DNA of 64,000 nt from positions 34,146 to 98,145 of the forward strand of contig NZ_LYVO01000017.1 in NCBI RefSeq assembly GCF_001984055.1. The letters run 5' to 3'. The position numbers and the translations under genes were made by a program. Positions 1 through 7,851 of the stretch are shown one piece after another (position 1 is the stretch's first letter; every line of letters begins with the position of its first letter). A model generated the notes under the pieces. It was given only the letters and a program-made list of their open reading frames with translations. It was not told where the DNA came from and ran no database searches. Source of the stretch: Variovorax sp. KK3 (lineage in GTDB: Bacteria; Pseudomonadota; Gammaproteobacteria; Burkholderiales; Burkholderiaceae_C).

Positions 1-133
1 TGCTGCTCAATCTTGCCAGGTACTCGGCGAGGAGACGACAAAGTTGCTCGGGATCCCGCATCAGCGCTGCTGCGCGGCCCCTGACGCAGCAATGATCCTG
101 AACGCATCCGGCCAAAAGCGATGTCAACAGCAC
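1..133 (-). CDS. possible 5' end of a gene leaving the window
   Basis: An open frame on the minus strand begins at a GTG 19 bases after the stop of the Cys-cluster protein and stays open to the left edge. Its first residues read MLLTSLLAGC, which resembles a lipobox but lacks a basic n-region. The rest has several Cys and a Leu-rich stretch. Only about 44 codons are visible, there is no clear ribosome binding site, and I cannot assign a family. Confidence 0.22.
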   Translation of the reverse strand, partial: MLLTSLLAGCVQDHCCVRGRAAALMRDPEQLCRLLAEYLARLSS

Positions 134-151
134 TGCGCCTTGGTACTTTAA

Positions 152-838
152 TCACCCAATCGTGGCGGTGGTAGGTTTGGTCAAAGGTATGGGTGCAGGT
201 GCGCGCGCCGAACCTGGGAAGAACTCGCGGATGTCTGCGTATGAAGACCCGGCCTGCGCCATCAACGCAAACATTTTCAGATGCCTCGCGTCGGCGTAGG
301 GGACCTTGGCCGTCGAATCTCCTGCATGGCGACACAGCAGGTCATCGTCATCCAAATTGACCAGCGTCCGACAAGCAATGGGACGCGCGTCGTAAACCGA
401 GCACTGTCCTGCGCGAAGGAAAGGACAGGGTGAAAGCGGCGCGCCCTGCAGTTGCCTTTCCATGTCGACCAGGCGCTGCGCAGAGACGTCGTCGTTGATT
501 CGAACGCTTCGTGTGGGCTCCTGGGGTACCCGGCCGCTGGCGTGTGCCAACAGACGCGCTTCCACGTGCGAGATCGTGACCGGGATGTGGCAGCAGTGGC
601 TGCATCCCTGACGACAGGCGGACACCGCTTCGATCGGACGCGCCCAGGCAGAGGCCGCTCGCTGGAGCCAGACAACGCGCTGCGCAACGGACTTTGCGCG
701 CTGAGACGCCTTGACAAGCTTCGCGGCGCTGGTGTCCGCTTCGACGCGCGCGAGCTTGCTTTGCGCACGTTCGATCGCGAGTGGCAGCCGGCTTCGCTGC
801 AGGAGCGCCAAGTCGGATGTGACAAGGTCGGGGTGCAT
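152..838 (-). CDS. YkgJ-type Cys-cluster (CxxCxxCC) protein
   Basis: A 228-residue protein whose middle carries the cysteine cluster of the YkgJ/UPF0153 family. Cys75, Cys79, Cys82 and Cys83 form CxxxCxxCC, and Cys138, Cys146 and Cys156 follow in the motif CPFL-x-GQCSVYDARPIACR. The family is thought to bind zinc or an iron-sulfur centre, but its biochemical role is not established. The first 70 residues are helical and Arg/Ala-rich and may be an extension. No partner gene is obvious; the next gene upstream lies on the other strand. The family call is secure; the function is not. Confidence 0.85.
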   Translation of the reverse strand: MHPDLVTSDLALLQRSRLPLAIERAQSKLARVEADTSAAKLVKASQRAKSVAQRVVWLQRAASAWARPIEAVSACRQGCSHCCHIPVTISHVEARLLAHASGRVPQEPTRSVRINDDVSAQRLVDMERQLQGAPLSPCPFLRAGQCSVYDARPIACRTLVNLDDDDLLCRHAGDSTAKVPYADARHLKMFALMAQAGSSYADIREFFPGSARAPAPIPLTKPTTATIG

Positions 839-1023
839 GCTGCAAGCTTAACGGTTGAGCGCTCAGCTGGTCCGCGGTCGCTTTGAAGGCAAGAAGCACC
901 GCCTTTTCGAAGCACTCCTCGACCTATCACCTTCAGCAAGCCCACGTTCTGGGCCGAGCCGATTGATTTTTCAGAAGCGTTCAGGACTTTTCAGGCTGGA
1001 CGGAAGTAAAGTACGCGCCGCCT

Positions 1024-1218
1024 ATGAAGAAGATTCAGCTCAACGAGGAACAGTGGCGCACGCTGGTCGCGCTGCGGGACGCACAGAAGTCGCAGCGGCC
1101 CACACTGGCCGTCAAGGTATCGAACAGGCTGCGCTCAAACGGCTTGGTCGTCGAAGATCCCCGTGGGGGCAGCGCGTTGACCGAACAGGGCCTTGGTCGT
1201 TTGAGCCTGGGACGCTGA
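1024..1218 (+). CDS. small hypothetical protein (64 aa)
   Basis: A short basic protein starting MKKIQLNEEQWRTL and ending in a segment (VSNRLRSNGLVVEDPRGGSALTEQGLGRL) that resembles the recognition helix and wing of a small winged-helix domain. This is composition and pattern only; I do not recognise a family. It stands alone between leftward genes, about 185 bases from each neighbour. Its start has only a weak purine-rich leader. Confidence 0.5.
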   Translation: MKKIQLNEEQWRTLVALRDAQKSQRPTLAVKVSNRLRSNGLVVEDPRGGSALTEQGLGRLSLGR

Positions 1219-1416
1219 AGTCAAGCCGGCGCGTGCCGCAACGTCGCGGCATGGCCGGTGACGTCAACGAGCTTAGAAAATCGCGACAGCCTGAGGCATC
1301 GAGGGATTCGACCGCAAGGTCGGTGCCGAAGCGCCCTCTACCAGCGCCGCCGGGCTGTCAAGGTGCATCGTAGTGCGTGAATCTGACCGGGACGTGACGC
1401 ATGCCGATCCTGCATT

Positions 1417-2199
1417 TCACAGCAGCGTCGGCTGTTCTCCGGTGGACTCGGGCGGCTCCTTCGGCTTGGCCCGCGCAGGTCGAGGCGTCGGTGCTCGCGG
1501 CGGGTCGGCGGGTGCAGGGCCCGCTTCAAAAATCTCGACCGGCGCGAGCTTGAGCAACTGCTGAGCCTGCTCGACCGTGCCTTCGAGCCACAGGTCGAAG
1601 TCCGCGGCCTCGATCGGGATCACTGAGCGCTTGTCCTGCAGTTCCAGCGGCAGCTTCTCTTTCGTTTCAGGGTCGCGCTCGGGCTTGTGCATCCGGCCCA
1701 TGAGCGGATGCCCATCGGCATTCAAAGTCAACATCGTGTAGCTTTCATGCGGCTCACCGGTGGCCTTGTCGGTCCACGTGTTCCACAGACCAGCGAGCCC
1801 CCAGGGCTGGCCATCGACACGGCGAAACCGCCACCACTCGCAGCGAGAGAACGGTTGTTCGAACGGCCCCCAATAGGGTTCGTCAAAACTTGACGCGGGG
1901 ATGATGCAGCGCTGGCCATGCTTCCACGGGTCTTTGTAGCTGGCCTTCTCTGCCAGTTCCTCGCTACGCGCATTGTTCGTTGGGTACTTGAGCTTTGGCT
2001 CCTTGGCAAACCAGGGAATCAAGCCCCACTGGCCCACCACGAGCTCACGCTCGTAGCCCGACACCTTCCGGCGTCGCCGAATGAAAGGGCCGGGTGCACG
2101 CGGAAAGATCTCGAGCTGCCACGGCGGTGGGTTGCGCGCGCCGACGTGCCAGAAGCGCTCAATCTCCGCGGCCTGGGGCGAGAGGTATTTGTTGCACAT
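1417..2199 (-). CDS. yedK: SRAP-domain protein (YedK/HMCES family)
   Basis: A 260-residue SRAP domain protein. The family crosslinks covalently to abasic sites in single-stranded DNA through Cys2 and shields them during replication. The expected residues are present: Cys2 after the initiator Met, Asn76 in NARSE, Glu107 in SFDEPYW and His171 in RMHKPERDP. The last 40 residues are a Pro/Ala-rich tail not needed for the fold. SRAP proteins are often SOS-associated and common on plasmids, which fits the ssb and imuA-imuB-dnaE2 genes elsewhere here. I see no LexA box directly upstream. A possible small gene overlaps its start. Confidence 0.93.
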   Translation of the reverse strand: MCNKYLSPQAAEIERFWHVGARNPPPWQLEIFPRAPGPFIRRRRKVSGYERELVVGQWGLIPWFAKEPKLKYPTNNARSEELAEKASYKDPWKHGQRCIIPASSFDEPYWGPFEQPFSRCEWWRFRRVDGQPWGLAGLWNTWTDKATGEPHESYTMLTLNADGHPLMGRMHKPERDPETKEKLPLELQDKRSVIPIEAADFDLWLEGTVEQAQQLLKLAPVEIFEAGPAPADPPRAPTPRPARAKPKEPPESTGEQPTLL

Positions 2200-2338
2200 G
2201 GCCGCACTGTAGCCGTCCGAACGAAAGTTCCGTCACGGGCCCCAACCACGCCACCGCCGCTGCACGTGGCGGCCAAGCGCGCAGCCGCTCGTCGCGCCAC
2301 AGCTCCGCGGCCAGTTCTTCAAGATCCCGCGGCTCCAC
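2159..2338 (-). CDS. possible 59-aa protein overlapping yedK start
   Basis: A GTG-initiated frame of 59 codons on the same strand as yedK. GAGG sits nine bases upstream and the frame overlaps the yedK start by about 40 bases. It begins VEPRDLEELAAELWRDERLR, an acidic helical stretch of ordinary composition. The arrangement would allow translational coupling into yedK. No family is recognised; it may also be a chance open frame in GC-rich DNA. Confidence 0.35.
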   Translation of the reverse strand: MEPRDLEELAAELWRDERLRAWPPRAAAVAWLGPVTELSFGRLQCGHVQQIPLAPGRGD

Positions 2339-2383
2339 AGTGCGCCACCTCAGCTGCAGCGCGTGCGCGCAGGCGGCAGCGCG

Positions 2384-2563
2384 CTATTTCTTGCCGAGGT
2401 GTTCACGAACTTTGTCGGCCTGGTCGCCCACAGCGGCAACGGCCTTGCGCAACTCATCCTCCGTGACGCCCAGCGCTTTACACCAGTCGCGGATCTCGTA
2501 GTCCTCATTGACGTTGATGCGAGAGCGATCCTGTCCGCCAACATTCGACTTGTCATCTGCCAT
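2384..2563 (-). CDS. DUF3606 small protein
   Basis: A 59-residue protein matching the DUF3606 pattern: MADDK..GGQDRSRI, then EDYEIRDWCKALGVTEDELRKAVAAVG. The function of the family is unknown. The chosen start is the second ATG after AAGGAG, six bases away; a longer reading upstream lacks such a signal. About two thirds of its residues are identical to those of the protein at 11990-12172, so the element carries two paralogues. It lies upstream of yedK on the same strand. Confidence 0.85.
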   Translation of the reverse strand: MADDKSNVGGQDRSRINVNEDYEIRDWCKALGVTEDELRKAVAAVGDQADKVREHLGKK

Positions 2564-2755
2564 CTTCATCTCCTTGCCTTGGGATCTCATTGCACGCGCC
2601 TCAGCGCGCGACAACGCCTGGAGATCTTGGATCCGTTGTTTGCGGTCGGCCATGCGCAAGCATGCCCTTGTTGACGCTAGAAAACGTCCCGTCTCCGCAC
2701 TCCGTCCCGGGTCTTTGCCCGTGACAATCGCTGCCTCGCTTGAAAGCTCGAGGAT

Positions 2756-2935
2756 ATGAACCGACGCCACAGAAAACCTGCTCTCGGACGCGGAGGTCGG
2801 CGCACCGCGTTGGTCGTCGGAATCGTCATCGCGGCTTCCGTCCTGTCAGCGTATGTGTGGATCTGGCACCCTCCGGCGCCGCCCGAGGCCGGGGCGTCAA
2901 TCGCGCCCATCGCGCCAACAGTGCAGAAGCCCTGA
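2756..2935 (+). CDS. small single-pass membrane protein (59 aa)
   Basis: A short frame with GAGG four bases before the ATG. It encodes a basic N-terminus (MNRRHRKPALGRGGRRT), one hydrophobic segment of about 20 residues and a Pro/Ala-rich tail. This is the layout of a small bitopic inner-membrane protein with its N-terminus in the cytoplasm. No family is recognised and the gene stands alone. Confidence 0.5.
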   Translation: MNRRHRKPALGRGGRRTALVVGIVIAASVLSAYVWIWHPPAPPEAGASIAPIAPTVQKP

Positions 2936-3073
2936 CGCAGGCAGGCTCGGAATGATTTCCAGCAGTACCTGAGCGCTGGTGTGGTGCGAGCGAGGCCCGC
3001 GCCGCGATCAACCAGGCGCTCGTGCGGCGTGGATTGGCGCCCGGTGTTCCGAACGAGCCAAGAGTGCCAGGCG

Positions 3074-3379
3074 TCAGCCCACCTCGCCATCCGACTTTAT
3101 GTCAGCCTGTCCAAGTTGAGAGTTGGCATGACGCAGATGGCTAAGTTGCTGCGCTTCCTCCGCTTCACGAAGGCTCCGTGCTGCTCGTGACGCTGCGTAG
3201 GCGACGAACAGTTCGTTGATCTCCTTCTCCCATTGCACGACCGCTTCTGCCCTTGCGGGGTCTCCGGCGTGCTCCTGCGTCGCCGAGGGGTCTCGAGGCG
3301 GCGTCTGTTGGCCAGGAAAGGCTGGAGCGGCAACGCCGGCCTTGGAGAGGATGTCGGCTTTCTGAATGGTCGTGGGCAT
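3074..3379 (-). CDS. hypothetical protein (101 aa)
   Basis: The frame encodes a soluble, Gln/Ala/Glu-rich protein. Residues from about 50 on (AEAVVQWEKEINELFVAYA and following) are predicted helical or coiled coil. I chose the ATG of MPTTIQKADI; a GTG seven codons upstream is also possible. No domain is recognised. It faces away from the recombinase gene, and the inverted repeat at 3475-3594 lies between them. Confidence 0.5.
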   Translation of the reverse strand: MPTTIQKADILSKAGVAAPAFPGQQTPPRDPSATQEHAGDPARAEAVVQWEKEINELFVAYAASRAARSLREAEEAQQLSHLRHANSQLGQADIKSDGEVG

Positions 3380-3474
3380 GGTCTTGTTCCGGCGTTTCAC
3401 TGCAAGGCTAAGCGCTGCCGTGCAGGTCTATATCGGGAAAGACGCTGAGGCGGAGCGCTCCAAGTCGAGATGGA

Positions 3475-3594
3475 AAATCAGTTAACGGGATGGCGTTCTC
3501 AAAAATCTAAGCCCCAACGACTTCCTGCCGCACTTGATCTCACTGACGCAAGACCCTGCAAGGCAAAACAGGAGCGCCTCCCGTTAACTGATTT
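3475..3594. repeat. 16-bp perfect inverted repeat before the recombinase gene
   Basis: AAATCAGTTAACGGGA at 3475-3490 is repeated exactly as its reverse complement at 3579-3594, with 88 bases between the arms. The right arm ends 13 bases before the recombinase ATG. Each arm contains GTTAAC, itself a palindrome. The position suggests binding sites for the recombinase or an attachment or resolution site, or an operator controlling it. This is inferred from position. Confidence 0.6.
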
Positions 3595-3606
3595 ATAGTC
3601 TTGGCT

Positions 3607-4647
3607 ATGTCCTCGCGTCGCGCCAGCCTTCCCCTGTTCGAAGAAAAGGTGTCAGGTGCTGAAGCCGAAGCCTTCGACCGCGCATTCGCCGTTTGGCTCG
3701 AGGATCAGCGCGGCACTGGGGCACTTCGCACTTCCGGCGCCGCTGAGGTCTACCGGTCCATGTGGGATAGCTTCTCCGAGTGGTGCCTGGGCCAGGCGCC
3801 ACGGGTCACCCTCGACAACTTGGGCTTGGAAGACCTGCATGCCTACCAGGCGGCGCGCTATGGCCGCAAGGCCTCGGACCACGCGCTCTCCCCTCGCTAT
3901 GTGCTCAGACTCATGCGTCATATCGACCGGGTTATGCGGCACCATGCTGCGCGGACGGACGTGGAGCCGAACACGGCTGCCTCAGATTGGATAGCCATGC
4001 ATCCGGAAGTGCGGTTCGCCGAGGCGGAGCGCCAAGACCCCCTGCCCGACTACCTCACTGCTGCCGAAGCTCGGCAGTTGATCGTGCATGTGTCGGCGGC
4101 TCGACCGCGGGCGGGGCGGATTAGTGCGGCATTGGCAGCCATGAGTTGGCAGGAAGTGCGCAACCGCGCTTCAGTCGGTCTGCAGCTCGGCGCGGGCCTG
4201 ACGCCTGGGGACGTCCGCGCACTGACGGTGGACTCGCCCATCACGCTCGGCAGCCGCGTGCGCGGACGCCCTTGGAAGCTTCAGGTCCCCGGCAACGGAA
4301 CGTCGCAGCCACGCGAGACGCCGATCGCGCCGTGGGCGGCTGAACTGCTTCAGTACTGGCTTCAGGTGCGTCAGGACGCGCGTGTCGCCGGCGCCTTCTT
4401 GTTCCCGTCGACGCGGACTGGAAAACCGTGGCGCGCGGATTCTCAGTACATGAACGCGCGCCAGGTGCTTGAGGATGCGGGTATGGATTCACGTGCGGGC
4501 GGCTCGTTCCGATTACGTCATTCCTTCGCCCTGCGCCAACTGCGCCGCGGCACATTGCCGGAACAAGTGGCGCAATGGATGGGCGTCGAGCCGGCAGAAA
4601 TGAAGCGCTACGAGCGCGTACTGCCGGCGCACATCGAAGTTGTGTAG
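3607..4647 (+). CDS. tyrosine recombinase/integrase
   Basis: A 346-residue protein with an N-terminal SAM-like core-binding region (about residues 15-110) and a C-terminal catalytic region. Visible catalytic positions are the first Arg in GLTPGDVRAL, the second Arg in SFRLRHSFALRQL and the Tyr in MKRYERVL. Two usual histidines are replaced: the His of HxxR is Phe and the His of the LGH motif is Val (WMGVEP). Such a protein may still recombine, or may act mainly in binding. The start is the ATG at 3607; a TTG two codons earlier is less likely. A 16-bp inverted repeat precedes it. Its role could be integration or resolution of plasmid multimers. Confidence 0.85.
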   Translation: MSSRRASLPLFEEKVSGAEAEAFDRAFAVWLEDQRGTGALRTSGAAEVYRSMWDSFSEWCLGQAPRVTLDNLGLEDLHAYQAARYGRKASDHALSPRYVLRLMRHIDRVMRHHAARTDVEPNTAASDWIAMHPEVRFAEAERQDPLPDYLTAAEARQLIVHVSAARPRAGRISAALAAMSWQEVRNRASVGLQLGAGLTPGDVRALTVDSPITLGSRVRGRPWKLQVPGNGTSQPRETPIAPWAAELLQYWLQVRQDARVAGAFLFPSTRTGKPWRADSQYMNARQVLEDAGMDSRAGGSFRLRHSFALRQLRRGTLPEQVAQWMGVEPAEMKRYERVLPAHIEVV

Positions 4648-4974
4648 CGTCACGCGATCGGCATGCCCCAGTGACCCACGAGGGCGTTTGATCAGCGTCT
4701 CGATGCGTCGAGTGCTTAGGGCCTGCGACCGCATCTCGATCAAGTGACTGACACGGAAACAACGCGGAATTTGCGCTCACGCGATCAGACTGCTCGCACC
4801 AAGCCGCTGGGGCGCCTTGGGGTCCTATCGGAGCCTGTGGATCGACGCCACCACCGCGCTTGTCAACCCGGCTATGTTCCTACGCTCGGCCGACGGCATT
4901 GCCTACGTGTTTGGGCTCACAGAGAGCTAGTTTGCGCTTGAGGCACTGTCGCCTCGCGCGATCCAGGAGACAAC
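4648..4974. other. 327-bp stretch without a confident gene
   Basis: After the recombinase no gene with a good start is visible. One frame on the plus strand (about 4780-4931) reads like protein near its end (SYRSLWIDATTALVNPAMFL, then RSADGIAYVFGLTES). It has no ATG or GTG in frame after a TGA, so it may be a truncated remnant. Confidence 0.4.
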
Positions 4975-5124
4975 ATGACCGCTCAGCAACCCAATCCCAC
5001 CCAGCAGCCGCCCGGCCAGCAATCGCCTGGCCAGCAAGACCAGCAAAACCCGAGCAACAAGCCGGGACAGGGACAACAACCCGGTCAAGGTCAACAGCCG
5101 GCCAAGCAACCAGGCCAGAACTGA
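4975..5124 (+). CDS. 49-aa Gln/Pro/Gly-rich protein
   Basis: A short frame with a good site (CAGGAG seven bases before the ATG). It encodes a disordered protein made almost entirely of Gln, Pro, Gly and Asn in repeats such as PGQQ and QGQQP. Its TGA overlaps the ATG of the copper-storage gene (TGATG), so the two are probably translationally coupled. It could be a disordered partner of the copper-storage protein or only a leader that sets its translation. No family is recognised. Confidence 0.55.
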   Translation: MTAQQPNPTQQPPGQQSPGQQDQQNPSNKPGQGQQPGQGQQPAKQPGQN

Positions 5125-5504
5125 TGCTCAGGCCCGCCCCGGCGGGCCGTGATTTCGCCAAATGCATCGCAGCCTGCAACGCCTGTGTAGTGGCATGCAA
5201 CCACTGTGCTGCGTCGTGCTTGCGGGAGCGCGACGTGAAGGCCATGGCTGAATGCATCGCGCTCGACATCGACTGCGCAGCCATGTGTCAGTTCGCGAGC
5301 GGCTTGATGGCCCGCGACAGCGTACTGGCCAGCCCGATATGCCACCTCTGCGCCGAGGTTTGTAAAACCTGCGCGGACATCTGCTCGAGGCATGCCATGC
5401 GGCACTGCCAGGAATGCGCCGAGGCTTGCAGGGCTTGCGCAGAAGCTTGCGAAGCCATGACAACGCTCGAGAGCACAGCCACGATTCTGACTGCTGCTCA
5501 GTGA
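5124..5504 (+). CDS. csp: four-helix-bundle copper-storage protein (Csp-like)
   Basis: A 126-residue Cys-rich protein of the Csp/DUF326 type, which stores many Cu(I) ions inside a four-helix bundle lined with cysteines. Cysteines recur in helical spacing: CIAACNACVVACNHCAASC, CIALDIDCAAMC, CHLCAEVCKTCADIC, then CQECAEACRACAEACE. No signal peptide precedes them, so it should be the cytosolic Csp3-like form. The start overlaps the stop of the preceding Gln/Pro-rich gene. An upstream extension of the frame is of a different, Arg-rich composition and is rejected as the start. Confidence 0.88.
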   Translation: MLRPAPAGRDFAKCIAACNACVVACNHCAASCLRERDVKAMAECIALDIDCAAMCQFASGLMARDSVLASPICHLCAEVCKTCADICSRHAMRHCQECAEACRACAEACEAMTTLESTATILTAAQ

Positions 5505-5517
5505 GCGTTCCAACGTT

Positions 5518-5838
5518 TCATACATCGGCATCGACGCCTCGCCCGTGTGAACCAAGCAGCTTGATATAAATCAACGTCGGGCCAAGCTGGAGTGTCTTCA
5601 AAAACCTGATGAGCGTCTCCCAGCGGGGAAAGACCATTGGAACACCGCGCGAATCTGACATGACGCTCAGTCCGCTCCTCCAAGCAATCCTGGGATGCAG
5701 TTGATACCGCCCCGGCGTCACTTCGACAATCACCAATTCATTGACCGCCTCCATGTGCAGCAGTTCGCTGAACTGAAGCAGTGTCATAGGTTCGTTGTCT
5801 GGATCGTTTGGAGGTCGGCTTCGTACACGTGAGGCCAT
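5518..5838 (-). CDS. hypothetical protein (106 aa)
   Basis: A soluble protein with a mixed alpha/beta pattern (VNELVIVEVTPGRYQLHPRI, later FPRWETLIRFLKTLQLGPTL). It could start at the first codon or at Met18 (MTLLQFSEL). No family is recognised. It is convergent with the csp gene and divergent from the H-NS gene. Confidence 0.55.
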   Translation of the reverse strand: MASRVRSRPPNDPDNEPMTLLQFSELLHMEAVNELVIVEVTPGRYQLHPRIAWRSGLSVMSDSRGVPMVFPRWETLIRFLKTLQLGPTLIYIKLLGSHGRGVDADV

Positions 5839-6035
5839 GGTGCTTCGACCAGTCGCGTTGGAGACCCCGATTCTGCGCCGGACCCAACTATTTGGCGAAT
5901 TACGGCCCCCTCTTTCCCTAACGTCGCATCTGGCTTCTAGAGTCTTAAATCGGCAACTCTCTCAATTCCTTACAAGGCACGTGTATGGACGATTGGCGAT
6001 TAAGCTACTGGTCCCCAGCTTTTCATGGACTCCGA

Positions 6036-6542
6036 ATGGCCCAGACACTCATTCAAATTCAGAAACAGATCGAGAAGCTTCAACGCCAGGCTGATGCGCT
6101 TCGCAGTCAAGAAATTGCAGGTGTGGTCGAACGAATCAAAGTCGCGATCGCACACTACGGCTTGACCGCAGACCAACTCGGATTGGTTTCGACCAGACCC
6201 TCGAGTCGAGCGACTGGTCAGGCTACTCGAAATACAAGCGTTTCGACCGTTGTCAAGTTCAGTGACGGCAACGGCAATTCCTGGTCCGGGCGGGGTCCAC
6301 GACCTCTCTGGTTGCGCAATGCTCTGCAGAGTGGACGGACGCTCGATGAGTTTGCATCGGCGAAAGGACCTGCAAACGGCGCGACGCGCAGGGCGACGCG
6401 GTCAAAGGGTAAAGCGAAGGCTTTGGCCAGCAAGCAATATCGCGACGGCGCCGGAAACGCGTGGATTGGCCGCGGTCCCCGGCCGGCATGGCTCAAGGCC
6501 GCGCTGGCATCTGGCAAGCGCCTCGATGATTTTCTCGCGTAG
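6036..6542 (+). CDS. H-NS family nucleoid protein with two DNA-binding domains
   Basis: A 168-residue protein with an N-terminal coiled coil (QIQKQIEKLQRQADALRSQE) for oligomerisation and two copies of the H-NS DNA-binding module. The modules read DGNGNSWSGRGPRPLWL and DGAGNAWIGRGPRPAWL; GRGPRP is the AT-rich minor-groove binding loop of the Burkholderia-type H-NS proteins. A Lys/Arg-rich linker separates them. Plasmid-borne H-NS proteins usually silence AT-rich acquired DNA and lower the cost of carriage. Here it could also affect the AT-rich 12-bp operator sites. The start is the ATG of MAQTLIQ; 17 codons upstream look unlike the family. Tandem DNA-binding modules are less common than one. 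Confidence 0.9.
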   Translation: MAQTLIQIQKQIEKLQRQADALRSQEIAGVVERIKVAIAHYGLTADQLGLVSTRPSSRATGQATRNTSVSTVVKFSDGNGNSWSGRGPRPLWLRNALQSGRTLDEFASAKGPANGATRRATRSKGKAKALASKQYRDGAGNAWIGRGPRPAWLKAALASGKRLDDFLA

Positions 6543-6551
6543 GCGACCAAT

Positions 6552-6588
6552 GCGCTGACGCATCGCGCACCGATGCATGTGTCAGCGC
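6552..6588. terminator. strong hairpin between convergent genes
   Basis: GCGCTGAC at 6552-6559 pairs with GTCAGCGC at 6581-6588, and inside it GCATCG pairs with CGATGC around a five-base loop. It lies exactly between the stops of the H-NS gene and the leftward kinase gene, as expected for a bidirectional terminator. No clear U-tract follows on either strand. Confidence 0.5.
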
Positions 6589-6594
6589 GCTGCG

Positions 6595-7851
6595 TTATCT
6601 GTCACGCTGCGGATGCTGCCGATTCAACGACATCGGCGTCGGGAGCGGCAATGCCGGTGACAGGGGCGGGATCTTCCCTGCGTCCAACCGATGCTGGATG
6701 GACTCCCTGGCCAGCGCAAGTTGAACTGCACGCGCTTCACTGGAACGAGCGGCGAGCAGCTGCTGCGCCTGCACCAGTTCGCGGTAGGCGCCCTTGAGCT
6801 CCGGATGCCGACGGAGTGCCTCGGTCTGGTCCATTCGCTCGAATGCGAGGGCTCGCGGAGGACGCGCTGACCTCGCTAGGTCAGCTTCTTCGCGACTTCC
6901 CGCCGTGCGACTTCGTTGGTCGCCATTTCGTTGGTCTTGTCGACCACCGTCTCGATCCATTCCTCGATCGAAGACGATCGAACGGGCGATGGGGGCGTCG
7001 CCGTTGGCCTGGCGGTAGCAGGCATCGGAGATCCGTCCTTCCTCGCGATGTCTTTCGAGTTCTGCTCGGAGGCGTTGTGCGATGCGCTCATGGTTTCCTT
7101 CATGTTCGAGTTGTGTGAGATGGTGCCACCCGTGCAGAGCCTTATGCTGCCCGGGGAATCGGTTGTCAAGGATGGTCAGTTCGACAGCATCACCGAAGCG
7201 TTCATTGATGGTTCGAAGGCCGGCTGGCAAGCCGCCCTGGATGTCGGCCATGACGTGGATGCTCGCTCCTCGACCGTATTCGTCGAAGCGTTGGAACGTG
7301 CGCTGAAGCGCGAGTTCCGGCGTCACGTGGACCGCGACGATCGCCGGCTTCAATCCGGCGTCCAATGCCGCCCGTATTTTCTGGATCGTCGGCTCGGGCC
7401 GGTTCAGCTGTCCCTCAAAGATCACGCGCGCATTCGCGGGGAACCCCGCGCCAATGACGGCTGAGGTCTTGCCGGCACCCGGGATCCCCGTCAGGAAGAT
7501 GGCGGTGTCCCGGCGCGGATCGCTGTCGTCGCGCAGCGCGCGCCGGAACTGTTCAGACGCAAGCACCGCAGCCGCGTTGTGTACCGGCGCGTTGTACCGG
7601 TTGCGCGCCTCCTGCGACCGCTTGAAGTCGTCGAAAGTGTCCTTGAATGCATCCGCGGACACATAGCGCCCGCCGAAATTGAAAGGCGCCGCCCGGTAGG
7701 CAGCAATGAAGGGTTCAGGATCCGATTCGACCGCCCGGATGGTTTGGTCTTGCACCTCCGCGCGGTCGATCGGTGCGAATTCCTTGCGAAAGATGGGTTC
7801 CACTTTGATCTCTGACAGGAGTTGGTCACGGGGCCACGAGCGCGCCTTCAA
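6595..7851 (-). CDS. zeta-toxin-like P-loop kinase
   Basis: A 418-residue protein with a Walker A motif (GIPGAGKTS, about residues 122-130) followed by a kinase core resembling the zeta toxin family. That family phosphorylates UDP-activated sugars and blocks cell-wall synthesis. The part before the P-loop is long, and the last 130 residues are Arg/Gln-rich and helical, unlike the canonical 280-residue zeta. Similar long proteins are found next to plasmid transfer genes, where toxicity is not proven. The start shown is a TTG; a GTG at VEPIFRKEF is an alternative. The 86-residue gene overlapping its start could be a cognate antitoxin, but it does not look like epsilon. Confidence 0.7.
   Translation of the reverse strand: MKARSWPRDQLLSEIKVEPIFRKEFAPIDRAEVQDQTIRAVESDPEPFIAAYRAAPFNFGGRYVSADAFKDTFDDFKRSQEARNRYNAPVHNAAAVLASEQFRRALRDDSDPRRDTAIFLTGIPGAGKTSAVIGAGFPANARVIFEGQLNRPEPTIQKIRAALDAGLKPAIVAVHVTPELALQRTFQRFDEYGRGASIHVMADIQGGLPAGLRTINERFGDAVELTILDNRFPGQHKALHGWHHLTQLEHEGNHERIAQRLRAELERHREEGRISDACYRQANGDAPIARSIVFDRGMDRDGGRQDQRNGDQRSRTAGSREEADLARSARPPRALAFERMDQTEALRRHPELKGAYRELVQAQQLLAARSSEARAVQLALARESIQHRLDAGKIPPLSPALPLPTPMSLNRQHPQRDR

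Noticed and set aside
4860..5123. Longer upstream start for the copper-storage protein
   Set aside because: The extension is Arg/Ser-rich, overlaps a better small gene in another frame, and no Csp family member has it.
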